This document shows, in pieces, positions 18,464 to 27,214 of a DNA stretch of 55,530 nt. The notes under the pieces were generated by a model, which ran no database searches, was not told the origin of the DNA, and saw only the letters and a program-made list of their open reading frames with translations. Made by a program: the position numbers and the translations under genes. The stretch's first letter is position 1. Each line of letters opens with the position of its first letter. The stretch is from Deltaproteobacteria bacterium (GTDB taxonomy: Bacteria > Desulfobacterota > Desulfobacteria > Desulfobacterales > SpSt-501), in the NCBI GenBank assembly GCA_016219005.1, contig JACRCN010000099.1, forward strand, positions 1 through 55,530. The letters are read 5' to 3'.

Positions 18464-21400
18464 CTATCCCTTCACCTTGGCCGCTATGAAATCGCCCACT
18501 TTTTCCGCTGACCGCCCGAAGAGCTCGTCGATGGCAACGAGTTCCAGCAGGTCATCGCTCCAGCCGATGCTGTTTTCCTGGACGATGTTGCGGATGTGCT
18601 CGTATTTGCCGCCGAGTGCACGAATTTTCACGTTCAGCGGCACGGTTTCCATGAAGGTGATGTGCAGCAGCAGCAGATGCTCGATGCTGTTCGGCCGGGC
18701 CGGCGCCGAGGACAGCAGCGGGACCACCAGAATGCTGCGGTCGTCCTTGCGGCCCTTGCCGATGTAGACGTTGCCCTGGCGCACGATGGTGCGCTTGGAG
18801 CCTTTCAGGGTCTTGTCGGTTTCGACCCGGGAGGGGATGGTGCTGGTCGCGCCGCGCTTGTTCAGAACCTCGATAGCGGTGGCCTCGTCCGGCTCGCCCA
18901 GCAGGTTCAGGCCGGAAATCCGGTAGAGGATGGACCCCTCGATGTTGCGGATGACCCCCTGCAGGTTTTTGAGGACCAGGGCGTTGGACGGAGTGAGCTG
19001 AGTGTCCGAGAAGTTCTCCGCGGCCAAGGCTGCGAACAGGATGCCCTCCAGCCGTTCGCTGATGCGGCTGGTGCCCACCGTGACGGTCTTGGCCTGGTGC
19101 TTGATGGCATCCACCGGCCGGGCGAGGAAGCCGATGGCGTCCGCCAGCCGGTGGAGCAGCACCTGGACCAGGTTGGCGGCAGTGCCCTTCAGGCCGAAGT
19201 CAAGTTCGAAGTCGGACGCCGGCAGCCGCCCCGCCAGATATTTGAGCAGCAGCATGAGATCGGAGCTGGCGTCGTAGCCCACGGTGACGGGGAACTGCTT
19301 CTGGCTGCGCTTGCGTCGGAATTCGGCATAGAACTCGGCGATCTGCTCCCGGAAGCCCTTTTCCAGGACCAGCTCGAACATGTCGACCCCCCGCGCGGAG
19401 GCGTCGCTGACGGCCCGCTGGACGCTCTCGTGGAGACCGAAGAGGAAGCGTGAACCCTCGTGGATGGACAGGGCGGCGTAATATCCCCAGAGGTGGCCGA
19501 CCAGCGTGTTCAGAATGGGCGCCAGGTGTTCGTCGACCTTTGGGACTTGGAAGACGTCCTCCGCATACGGCGCGAACCGCTCCTCCCCTTCGTCGCAGAT
19601 CACTACCGGGATGGCCTTGTGCGCCTTGAATATGGCAGTGTCCTTGACGATGTCGCCGATGACGGTGGGGCGCGCCCCGGCGGCGCAGACGACGATCAGG
19701 GGTTCCGACGACAGGTCGATGTGCTTCTTGTCCTCCACGTAGTCCGAGGAGATGGTCTTGTAGCAGAGCTCGCTCAGCTTAATGCGGATTTCGTCGGCGG
19801 AGGCCTTGTTGGGTCCGCTGCCGACGGTGGCCCAGTACGTTTTGGTGACGGCCAGCCGCTCAGCCGAGGCCCGAATGCGCTCCGACATCGCCAGGACCCG
19901 GCGCATGTGGTCCGGCATTTCGAGCAGCCGCTGGATCTGGCCGGAAACGAAATCGTCGTCCCGCCGGCCTTTCAGCCGGGCGATGTGCAGCCCCAGCAGC
20001 GCTCCGGCGGTGATCTGGGCGTAAAAGGCCTTGGTGGACGCGACCGACATCTCGATGTCGCGGCCGCTGCTCGTGTAGATTACGCCGTCCACTTTGAAGG
20101 TGAGGTCCGAGTCCCGGCGGTTGACGATGGCCAGCGTGCGGGCCCCGCGTTCCCGCACCATGTCGACGGAGCGGTTGGTATCGGTGGTCGTCCCGGACTG
20201 GCTGATGGCGACGACCAGCGCGTCGGCCATCGACCCGTCGGCGGCGGTCTCGCTCATCGTAAAGCCGCTGAACTCAGAGGCCTTGAGCGCTTGGACCTGC
20301 ACGCCGGGGGTGTTCAGGTAGTGCTGCAGGATGTTGGCGCAGGCGAGAGCCGCTACACCGGCCGTGCCCTGGCCGATGAAGAAGATGCGCTTGACGGTCC
20401 CGTCGGCGATGGCCCGGTTGACCGCCGCCGGCACCGACTTTTCATCGAGGGCCGTGACAAGGCGCTTTTGTCCGTTGTCCTGGATTTTCCAGCGGTTCTG
20501 GAGGGTTTTCTCCACCGAAGCGGGGGACTCGGAGACCTCCTTCAGGAAATAGTGCGAATAATGCTGGCGATCGATATCGCGCGAGGTGAGTGCGGTGGTC
20601 TTGACATTCTGCTCCGTCAGCGCCACGGGGGTCCCGTCGTAGTACATGGCGGTGATCCCCTGCAGGCCGCCCGGTGCCTGTTGGTCCAGGACGAAGAGCT
20701 GGCCCTGGGTCTTGCCGGTCTTGCCGTCCACAATGGATTCGCCGTCGAGCCGGACGTAGGCGGAAGCCTCCTCGATGAACCCGTAGACCTCGGAGGTGGC
20801 CATGTAGTGGTCCGGGGCGATGCCGACGAAAATGGCTTGTCCGCTGCCGCGCTGGGCCAGAAAGAGCTTTCCCGGCGCGAGGCTCGTGTGCATGGCGATG
20901 GCGTGGGAGCCCTTGAAGCCGCCGACCGCACGCCGGAAGGATTCGGCCACGCCGAACCCCTGCCGCAGGTAGTGCTCGATCTGCAGCGGAATGATCTTGG
21001 TGTCGGTGGTGATATCGGCGTGGATGCGGCCGCCGCTGCGTTCGAAGGTTTCTTTGAGCTCTTGGAAGTTGTCGATGTCGCCGTTCAGACAGGCGTGGAT
21101 GATGCCTGTTTCGCCGGCGGCACCCGCCGCCCGGTTGTCGACCGGGTGGCAGTTGGCTTCGGTGATGGCCCCGACCGACGCCCAGCGGGTGTGGGCGTTG
21201 ATCGTGTGGAACTCGGCCGGGAACGGGATGATGGCATGCAGCAAGGGATCGGCCGCAATGGTGCGGCGCAGGAACCGGATGTTGTCACCCAGGCTGCCGA
21301 TTTCAACCGCCACCTTATAGGTGAACGTGACGGTGACGGCATTTCCGTGGCGATGGGCGGCGATCCCCTGGTTCAGGAGGGGTTGCAGGGCCAGCCGGCG

Positions 21401-22216
21401 GGTGAATTCCTCCTGCAGACGGCGCTCGCCCAGCGCGGCGCTGAAGCGCTCGTAGTCGGCGGCGCCGAGCGCGAACAGCAGCGAGATGCCGGCGGAGTCC
21501 CGGCCCCGCACCTCCATGCGGTCGATGCTGTTCAGGACCGCGTTGATGCCGCGGAAGACCTTGACGGCGGCGGTTGAGTTGCCGGAGCCGGCCAGGAGGT
21601 CGCGCACCTTGGTGATGTTGCCCAGGACTTCGGATCGCAGGCACCAGACGGCGTCCTTGAGATGCTCGATGCGCTGGGCCACGAGGTCGGCCTCCGCGGC
21701 GGGAAGCCGCCCGATCTGCTCGTCGAAGCGGCGGACCTCGCCGGCCAGGCACTCGCCCAGAGACACCGCGATACCGTCGACGTGCGCCTGGAGGGTTGCG
21801 TCGCCGAAAAGCGTGCAGAAGACATCCGGGCGTCTGCATTCACGCGCCCATTGCCCCACATCCGCGACGCAGTCCCCGCCGCCCAGGTAGGTGTCGGCCA
21901 GGCGACCGCCGCTCTTGCGGCAGGCGTCGAAGTGGTTGGTCCGGACACGCTCCGCCAGCTCCGCCAGGCGTGCAACGGGTAGGGTTTCCGGGGCCGAGGC
22001 CTGGCGTTTGAAGGCCACGATCCCGGCGATGCCGCAGCCGAGAAATGTGGCCCGGAGCGGAAACACCACCAGCGAACCGGTCGGAACACTCGCGAGGCTG
22101 CGGCCGAAATACACGGGCACGCCCAGCCGGCGGCCGAGTCGGAGGCGCGGAAAGGTGAAGGCGTGAAATGCGACAAAGCGGGCCCGCTGCAGGCACGAGA
22201 TCCAAGCTCGAATCAT
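18464..22216 (-). CDS. Giant GlmS-like amidotransferase/double-SIS protein
   Basis: A 1250-residue relative of glucosamine-6-phosphate synthase, which is normally about 610 residues. The class II amidotransferase signature CGIAGI begins at Cys61, not at residue 1 or 2. An insert of about 165 residues separates it from RGRDSAG (237-243), the counterpart of GlmS RGYDSAG. HTRWAS (342-347), ANCHPVDN and NGDIDNF follow. Two sugar-isomerase (SIS) domains come next: the first (about 600-770) with ISQSGTTTDT and VASTKAF, the second (about 800-960) with VGSGPNKASADEIRIKLSEL. A C-terminal extension of about 270 residues has no recognised match. If the amidotransferase works, the 60-residue leader must be removed or bypassed. 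A role in amino-sugar formation is inferred. AAAGGG precedes ATG 22216. Confidence 0.85.
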   Translation of the reverse strand: MIRAWISCLQRARFVAFHAFTFPRLRLGRRLGVPVYFGRSLASVPTGSLVVFPLRATFLGCGIAGIVAFKRQASAPETLPVARLAELAERVRTNHFDACRKSGGRLADTYLGGGDCVADVGQWARECRRPDVFCTLFGDATLQAHVDGIAVSLGECLAGEVRRFDEQIGRLPAAEADLVAQRIEHLKDAVWCLRSEVLGNITKVRDLLAGSGNSTAAVKVFRGINAVLNSIDRMEVRGRDSAGISLLFALGAADYERFSAALGERRLQEEFTRRLALQPLLNQGIAAHRHGNAVTVTFTYKVAVEIGSLGDNIRFLRRTIAADPLLHAIIPFPAEFHTINAHTRWASVGAITEANCHPVDNRAAGAAGETGIIHACLNGDIDNFQELKETFERSGGRIHADITTDTKIIPLQIEHYLRQGFGVAESFRRAVGGFKGSHAIAMHTSLAPGKLFLAQRGSGQAIFVGIAPDHYMATSEVYGFIEEASAYVRLDGESIVDGKTGKTQGQLFVLDQQAPGGLQGITAMYYDGTPVALTEQNVKTTALTSRDIDRQHYSHYFLKEVSESPASVEKTLQNRWKIQDNGQKRLVTALDEKSVPAAVNRAIADGTVKRIFFIGQGTAGVAALACANILQHYLNTPGVQVQALKASEFSGFTMSETAADGSMADALVVAISQSGTTTDTNRSVDMVRERGARTLAIVNRRDSDLTFKVDGVIYTSSGRDIEMSVASTKAFYAQITAGALLGLHIARLKGRRDDDFVSGQIQRLLEMPDHMRRVLAMSERIRASAERLAVTKTYWATVGSGPNKASADEIRIKLSELCYKTISSDYVEDKKHIDLSSEPLIVVCAAGARPTVIGDIVKDTAIFKAHKAIPVVICDEGEERFAPYAEDVFQVPKVDEHLAPILNTLVGHLWGYYAALSIHEGSRFLFGLHESVQRAVSDASARGVDMFELVLEKGFREQIAEFYAEFRRKRSQKQFPVTVGYDASSDLMLLLKYLAGRLPASDFELDFGLKGTAANLVQVLLHRLADAIGFLARPVDAIKHQAKTVTVGTSRISERLEGILFAALAAENFSDTQLTPSNALVLKNLQGVIRNIEGSILYRISGLNLLGEPDEATAIEVLNKRGATSTIPSRVETDKTLKGSKRTIVRQGNVYIGKGRKDDRSILVVPLLSSAPARPNSIEHLLLLHITFMETVPLNVKIRALGGKYEHIRNIVQENSIGWSDDLLELVAIDELFGRSAEKVGDFIAAKVKG

Positions 22217-22387
22217 GATGGTTACCCTTTCGTGAAGTAATTATCCCGTTCGGGGGGCGGGGCAACCCCGCGTTACACAGCCCGGGTGGTGTCGAATCAG
22301 AAACTGAAAAATATGCAGGAATTGTGCCCACGGCTGCGCATGCCGCCCCGCGTCCCTTGACCCTTCGATCGCCCCCGGCGCTGCCGG

Positions 22388-24304
22388 CTATCGCAGCGCG
22401 GTTCCCGGCGGGACGGGTTGGTCCGGCATGATCAGCACCGGCCCGGCGTTCTGCCCGGCAGCGAGCAGCATGCCCTGGGAGAGCACGCCCATGAGTTTGG
22501 CCGGCCGAAGGTTGGCGACAATGATCACCTGCCGGCCGATCAGAGCCTCGGGCGTGTAGTGCTCGGCGATGCCGGCGACGATGGTCCGGCGTTCGCCGAG
22601 ATCGATTTCAAGTTTGAGCAGCTTTTTGGCCTTCGGCACCGGTTCGGCGTTCAGCACGGTGGCCACCCGCAGATCGATCCGGCGCAGGTCATCGAGCGTG
22701 ATCTCCGGTTTGATTTCCGGTGCCGGTGCGGGTTGAGCGCTATCGGCCGCGGGTGCTGCGGGCGGTGCGGCGGTCTCGATCCGGGGGAAGAGCATGACGG
22801 TTTTCGGAAGCGGAGTGCCGGCCGGTATGTCTTTCCACTTTTTTAGGTCCTCCAGGAAATAGAAGGGGGCATCCGGGTCCAGACCCAGGTGTTTCTGCAT
22901 GCGTGCCGCCGTCTCCGGCATGATCGGGTAAATCAGACCCGCAATCAGGCGCAGCCCCTTGAGCAGGCCGCAGATTACGGCTTCCAACTGCGGGCGGGTG
23001 GTCTTCTTCTTGGCCAGCTCCCAAGGTGCGGAGACGTCGATGGCCTTGTTCATCTGGCCGATGAATTCCCATACGGCGGCCACGGCCCGCTGGAGTTCGA
23101 ACGCCATCATGGCGCGTTCATACGCGGCGATGGTCCGCTGGGCGTCGGCGCCGAGTCCCAAACTGTACTGCCGCCCGACTTCGGGATCGGCCTGCGGCGC
23201 GATACCGTCGAAATACTTGTGGGTCATGGAGACCACCCGGGAAAATAGATTGCCCAGGTCGTTGGCCAGGTCGGCGTTGATGCGCTGCACCATTGCCGAT
23301 TCGCTGAAGCTCGAATCCAGCCCGAATGTCATTTCGCGGATCAGAAAGTAGCGGAAGGCATCCAGCCCATAGGTGGTCTTCAGCTGGAGCGGCTCGACCA
23401 CGTTGCCGAGGCTCTTGGACATTTTGCTCTGCTCGACGTTCCAGTAGCCGTGCACGTTGAGGTGCTGGTAGACGGGAATTCCCGCCGCTTTCAGCATGGT
23501 GGGCCAGTAGATGCCGTGGGGTTTGAGGATGTCCTTGGCGACGATGTGCTGGGCCTCCGGCCAGAATGTGCGGAAGCGTTCGCCGTCCGGGTAGCCGAGG
23601 CCGGAGACATAGTTCAACAGGGCGTCGAACCACACGTAGGTGACGTAGTTCGGGTCGAAGGGCAGGGTGATGCCCCAGTTCAGCCGGGTTTTGGGCCGCG
23701 AGATGCACAGGTCGCCCAAAGGCTCCCTCAGGAAGGCCAGCACTTCGTTGCGGTAGCGTTCCGGGCGGATGAAATCCGGGTGGTTCTGGATGTGCTCGAT
23801 CAGCCAACCCTGGTAGCGGCTCATCCGGAAAAAATAGTTGGCCTCCCGGATGAGTTCGGGCTCGGTCTCATGGTCCGGGCACTTGCCGTTCACGAGTTCC
23901 CGCTCCCCGTAAAATCGCTCGCAGCCGAAGCAGTACAGCCCTTCGTACTCACTGAAATAGATGTCCCCGGCGTCGTAGATCTTCTGCAACACCTGGGTCA
24001 CCACGGCCATGTGGTCGGCGTCCGTGGTGCGGATGAAGCGGTCGGGCTGGACGTTCAACTCCGGCCACAAGTCGCGGAACAAGCGGCTGATGGCGTCAAC
24101 GTAGACCCGGGGCGTCATGTTCTCCTTGTGCGCCGCCCGGACCACCTTGTCGCCGTGTTCGTCCGTGCCGGTCAGGAAAAAGACCTCCGTCTGCCGCATG
24201 GAGTGAAAGCGGCGGGCCACGTCGGCTACGATGGTGGTGTAAGCGTGGCCGAGATGGGGGCGGGCGTTCACGTAGTAGATCGGCGTGGTGATGTAGAATG
24301 GCAT
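22388..24304 (-). CDS. metG: Methionyl-tRNA synthetase
   Basis: A 638-residue class I synthetase charging tRNA-Met. It has the HLGH motif near residue 18 (NARPHLGHAYT), a zinc-binding knuckle (CFGCERFYG with a following CPDH), the signature KMSKSLGN near residue 300, and an anticodon-binding helical domain. A C-terminal tRNA-binding (Trbp111-like) domain spans about 535-638 (DLRRIDLRVATVLNAE, ANLRPAKLMG). The ATG at 24304 has GGCAGG before it, within 12 bases of the ricT stop, so it is the last gene of the HU-holB-ricT-metG run. All expected motifs are intact. Confidence 0.97.
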   Translation of the reverse strand: MPFYITTPIYYVNARPHLGHAYTTIVADVARRFHSMRQTEVFFLTGTDEHGDKVVRAAHKENMTPRVYVDAISRLFRDLWPELNVQPDRFIRTTDADHMAVVTQVLQKIYDAGDIYFSEYEGLYCFGCERFYGERELVNGKCPDHETEPELIREANYFFRMSRYQGWLIEHIQNHPDFIRPERYRNEVLAFLREPLGDLCISRPKTRLNWGITLPFDPNYVTYVWFDALLNYVSGLGYPDGERFRTFWPEAQHIVAKDILKPHGIYWPTMLKAAGIPVYQHLNVHGYWNVEQSKMSKSLGNVVEPLQLKTTYGLDAFRYFLIREMTFGLDSSFSESAMVQRINADLANDLGNLFSRVVSMTHKYFDGIAPQADPEVGRQYSLGLGADAQRTIAAYERAMMAFELQRAVAAVWEFIGQMNKAIDVSAPWELAKKKTTRPQLEAVICGLLKGLRLIAGLIYPIMPETAARMQKHLGLDPDAPFYFLEDLKKWKDIPAGTPLPKTVMLFPRIETAAPPAAPAADSAQPAPAPEIKPEITLDDLRRIDLRVATVLNAEPVPKAKKLLKLEIDLGERRTIVAGIAEHYTPEALIGRQVIIVANLRPAKLMGVLSQGMLLAAGQNAGPVLIMPDQPVPPGTALR

Positions 24305-24316
24305 GGCGTTACCTGC

Positions 24317-25111
24317 CTAAAGCTGAATTTTGTCGACGGACACCTCGATTTCGATCCCGTCTTCGAGCCGGACCACCAGTCGGCTGCAGATGGCGTTCTG
24401 ACGGACGACCTTGCCGGTGCCGCTGGGGGTCTTGACCATTGTGCCGATCCGGGGCAGGCCCTTTTTCAAGCCCATGTAGGTGTCATACTCGTAGATGAGA
24501 CAGCACATCAGCCGGCCGCACTGGCCCGAAATTTTGGTGGGGTTCAGGGAAAGGCTCTGCTCCTTGGCCATGCGGATCGAGACCGGTTCGAACTTCTCCA
24601 GGTAGGAGGCGCAGCAGAACTCCCGGCCGCAGCGGCCGAGGCCGCCGCACATCTTGGACTGGTTGCGGATGCCCACCTGACGCATTTCGATGCGGGCCCC
24701 GAGTTCCTTGACGAGCATTTTCAGGAGCTGGCGGAAGTCGACCCGGCCCTCGGCGGTGAAGAAGAACGTCATCTTGCTGCCGTCAAAGGACTTTTCCACC
24801 GCGAACAGGTTCATCTTGAGACCCAGTTCCCGGATGCACCTGCGGCCGAGCGCGTGCGCGGCCCGCTCGTCGGTGGCCTTGCGATCGAGCTGCTCCAAAT
24901 CCTTCGGTGCGGCCAGGCGGTAAATTTTTTTGAAAGCCTGGTTCGCCGGAGGTTCTTCCAGAACCTTGGGGGCGGTCACCACCGTGCCGAGGCTGAGCCC
25001 CTGCTCGGTCTCGACCATCACCTGGTCGCCGGGGTTGAGCACGTAGGCCCCGCAGTCGAAATCGTACACCTTGCCGGCCGGTTTGAATCGAACGCCAACG
25101 ATCTTGATCAT
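24317..25111 (-). CDS. ricT: PSP1/RicT (YaaT) family iron-sulfur protein
   Basis: A 264-residue cytoplasmic protein of the PSP1 family. In Bacillus, RicT (YaaT) joins RicA and RicF in a complex that binds iron-sulfur clusters and aids RNase Y processing; the role in this group is not established. The sequence starts MIKIVGVRFKPAGKVYDF and has two cysteine clusters, CGGLGRCGREFCC and QCGRLMCC, matching the cluster-binding region. ATG 25111 overlaps the holB TGA (ATGA), marking tight coupling. The holB-ricT-metG order is common across bacteria and supports the identification. RNase J, another RNA-decay factor, is encoded elsewhere in this window. Confidence 0.9.
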   Translation of the reverse strand: MIKIVGVRFKPAGKVYDFDCGAYVLNPGDQVMVETEQGLSLGTVVTAPKVLEEPPANQAFKKIYRLAAPKDLEQLDRKATDERAAHALGRRCIRELGLKMNLFAVEKSFDGSKMTFFFTAEGRVDFRQLLKMLVKELGARIEMRQVGIRNQSKMCGGLGRCGREFCCASYLEKFEPVSIRMAKEQSLSLNPTKISGQCGRLMCCLIYEYDTYMGLKKGLPRIGTMVKTPSGTGKVVRQNAICSRLVVRLEDGIEIEVSVDKIQL

Positions 25112-26166
25112 ATTAAACGTGGATGACCTGGTAACAGGTTTCTGGTTTGATCCAGATGCGTCGCCATCTTGACGAAAAGCGCCTCCAGTGTCAACCGCGG
25201 ATTCGCGTTCGCCTGGATTCGCTGGCGGGCATCCTGCAGCGCGCGCATGGCGCTCGTCAAATCCTCCAGGCGCGTGGCTTGTGAGAGCTCGACCAGCACC
25301 TCCCGGAGGTCCTGGTGGATGAGGCTCTCGGGGGCATGCCGGGCGACGGCGAGATCGCGAATCCAGGAGGCGATCAGGTCCAGGGCGTCCGGCAGGTCCT
25401 CCCGGGCCTGGGACAATTTCTCCGCCAGCGCCAGCAACGCAGTCGTCGACTGCCGGGGCAGGGCCGCCAGTTGGGCCATCAGCCAGCTGCGTTGCTGCAG
25501 CCACTGACTCCGGCGCATGGCCAGCGCCCGGGTGAGGCTCCCGCCGGCCAGTGCCGCCGTCAGGGATGCCTCCGGCGGGTCGACCCCGTAGGCCCGGGTG
25601 AGAATCGCCGCCAGATGGTGTCGGGCGATCGGCTTGAACCGGATGTGCTGGCAGCGCGACACGATGGTGGGCAGAAGATCGCCCGTTTGCGGGGCGGTCA
25701 GAATCAGCGCCGTGCGTGCCGGGGGCTCCTCCAGCATCTTCAGCAGGGCATTGCCCGCGGCCGGGTTCAGGGTGTGAGCATCGGCGATGATCACGACGCG
25801 AACCCTCGCCTCATAGGGCTTCATGGTCAGGACCTGACACAGTTCGCGAATCTGGTCAATCTTGATCATGGCCCCGGCCGGGGACACCCGCAGGATGTCG
25901 GGATGCGCCCCCGCCGCGATCTTGCGGCACGCGGCACACTCCCCGCAGGGTCCGACCACGCCCGGCGGTGGTGCGCCTGCGCCGTCCGCGCCCGCCTCCC
26001 TGCCGGTGCAGTTGCACGCCATGGCCAGGGCGACCGCCGCCGTTTTCTTGCCGACACCTTCGATTCCGGTAAAAAGAAGGGCGTGGGGAATGGTCCCGTT
26101 GACCAGGAGGGAAGTGAGGATTCGGATCGGGCGCTCTTGATCGATGATCGAGTCGAACCCTGGCAC
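25108..26166 (-). CDS. holB: DNA polymerase III delta-prime subunit
   Basis: A 352-residue clamp-loader AAA+ subunit. It opens GFDSIIDQERPIRIL and has a modified P-loop GIEGVGKKT (Lys in place of Ser/Thr neighbours, as often in delta-prime), the zinc module CGECAACRKIAAGAHPD, and the sensor stretch NAAGNALLKMLEEPP. The C-terminal region is helical, as expected for collar contact. A Gly/Pro-rich insert sits just before the zinc module. GTG 26166 is the start; no clear ribosome site is seen, and the HU/IHF stop lies only 4 bases upstream, so translation is probably coupled. It overlaps ricT by four bases. Confidence 0.93.
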   Translation of the reverse strand: MPGFDSIIDQERPIRILTSLLVNGTIPHALLFTGIEGVGKKTAAVALAMACNCTGREAGADGAGAPPPGVVGPCGECAACRKIAAGAHPDILRVSPAGAMIKIDQIRELCQVLTMKPYEARVRVVIIADAHTLNPAAGNALLKMLEEPPARTALILTAPQTGDLLPTIVSRCQHIRFKPIARHHLAAILTRAYGVDPPEASLTAALAGGSLTRALAMRRSQWLQQRSWLMAQLAALPRQSTTALLALAEKLSQAREDLPDALDLIASWIRDLAVARHAPESLIHQDLREVLVELSQATRLEDLTSAMRALQDARQRIQANANPRLTLEALFVKMATHLDQTRNLLPGHPRLI

Positions 26167-26170
26167 GAAT

Positions 26171-26446
26171 CTACAAATCGACGCGTTCTTTAAGTTCCTT
26201 GCCGGACTTGAAGAACGGAAGCCGCTTGGGTTTGATCGTTACTTTTTCACCGGTCTTGGGGTTTCTGCCGGTGTAGCTTTTGTAGTTCTTGACAAAAAAG
26301 CTGCACAAGCCCCGGATTTCCACACGCTCCCCGCGCGCCATGGCCTCCGCCATGTGATCGAAAAAAATCTGCACGACCCGGGCGGCCTCCGCCTTGGAAA
26401 TATTCGCTTCAGTTTTCAGTGCGGAGATCAGCTCCAGCTTGTTCAT
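26171..26446 (-). CDS. HU/IHF-family DNA-bending protein
   Basis: A 91-residue histone-like protein. It begins MNKLELISALKTEANISKAEA, has the helical dimer domain to about residue 45, and the DNA-arm region VEIRGLCSFFVKNYKSYTGRNPKTGE with the intercalating-proline arm (GRNPKTGE). The GLCSF segment and the arm resemble IHF subunits more than HU, but the two cannot be separated with certainty. It organises the nucleoid and assists recombination or sigma-54 promoters. A very strong ribosome site (AAAGGAGGG) precedes ATG 26446, and a strong promoter lies upstream, so it is the first and probably most abundant product of the holB-ricT-metG operon. Confidence 0.93.
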   Translation of the reverse strand: MNKLELISALKTEANISKAEAARVVQIFFDHMAEAMARGERVEIRGLCSFFVKNYKSYTGRNPKTGEKVTIKPKRLPFFKSGKELKERVDL

Positions 26447-26491
26447 ACACCCTCCTTTGGGACGGCCTGAATGGCGCCACCGCGTTTTAGA

Positions 26492-26521
26492 TATATAGTC
26501 TCAAACTTGATAAGATGTCAA
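26492..26521 (-). promoter_or_regulatory. Strong sigma-70 promoter of the HU-holB-ricT-metG operon
   Basis: Minus strand: perfect -35 TTGACA (26521-26516), an 18-base spacer, then -10 TATATA (26497-26492). Transcription would begin near 26485, giving a leader of about 40 bases. The -35 sits directly after the stop of the NusG-like gene. Confidence 0.75.
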
Positions 26522-26525
26522 GCAG

Positions 26526-27056
26526 TTATGCAAGGATCGACGGCAGGAACTCGATATCGTCCTCATCCACGTCGACCCCGGCGTACTGGCCCAGGGCCTC
26601 AATGTCGACGAGCACGCGGCCCTGTCCGCGGTAGCGGACGAACGTTCCGGCCACACCCGCAAACGGTCCCTGCACCACCATGACCCGGTCGCCCCGCTGC
26701 AGCCGTGAACCGGTGCCAATCGGCAGCTCGGCGGCCACCATGATCTGCAGCGATTCGATCGTTTCGTTCGGGACGGGCACCGGGCCCTGCCCGCTTCCGA
26801 TCAAGCGCACCACACCGGCGGTCTTGACGATCTCGATGTGGGAGTGGGGATGGAGGTCCGTCCGGATGAACAGGTAGCCGGGAAAGAGCGGGATGCGGAT
26901 CATGGCCTTCCGGTCCCGGCGCGTGCTGCGGACCTTGATTTTCGGCAGAAAGACTTCCAGGGATTTTTTGACCAGGCCGTTGCAGACGACGCTTTCATGC
27001 CGGCTCCTGGTGTGCAGCACATACCAGTGCCGTGTCAGGCGTTTGTCTTCCAGCAT
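26526..27056 (-). CDS. NusG-like transcription antiterminator (UpxY/RfaH class)
   Basis: A 176-residue NusG paralogue. Residues about 10-110 are the NGN domain that binds RNA polymerase (WYVLHTRSRHESVVCNGL, IPLFPGYLFIRTDL, VVRLIGS). Residues about 120-176 contain a KOW motif (GDRVMVVQGPFAGVAGTFV). Specialised members of this class let polymerase read through long polysaccharide or LPS operons, often the operon beside them. Core NusG is normally encoded with ribosomal-protein genes, which are absent here, so this is taken as a specialised paralogue. It lies 158 bases past lptD on the same strand and could be cotranscribed with it; the gap shows no gene or clear terminator. Confidence 0.88.
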   Translation of the reverse strand: MLEDKRLTRHWYVLHTRSRHESVVCNGLVKKSLEVFLPKIKVRSTRRDRKAMIRIPLFPGYLFIRTDLHPHSHIEIVKTAGVVRLIGSGQGPVPVPNETIESLQIMVAAELPIGTGSRLQRGDRVMVVQGPFAGVAGTFVRYRGQGRVLVDIEALGQYAGVDVDEDDIEFLPSILA

Positions 27057-27214
27057 CGATCAGAGTCCTAAGTTTTAAGTGATAAGAAGGGCAGTTGGCA
27101 GATGCGAATGTACCGTCCTGTCCGACACGATAGCCTGTTTAGCGCGGGAAGGCGATGGATTTTCGAATCCGCTCATTTTCCGCCTCTCAACGGACTCAAC
27201 TGTCTCTATTCCGC

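Noticed and set aside
19460-21577. A 705-codon open frame on the plus strand
   Set aside because: It is antisense to the GlmS-like gene, has low-complexity Gly/Val/Asp-rich content and no family motif; a by-product of high G+C codon usage.
27160-27180. A T-loop-like sequence (TTCGAATCC) suggesting a tRNA
   Set aside because: No cloverleaf arms could be paired around it.
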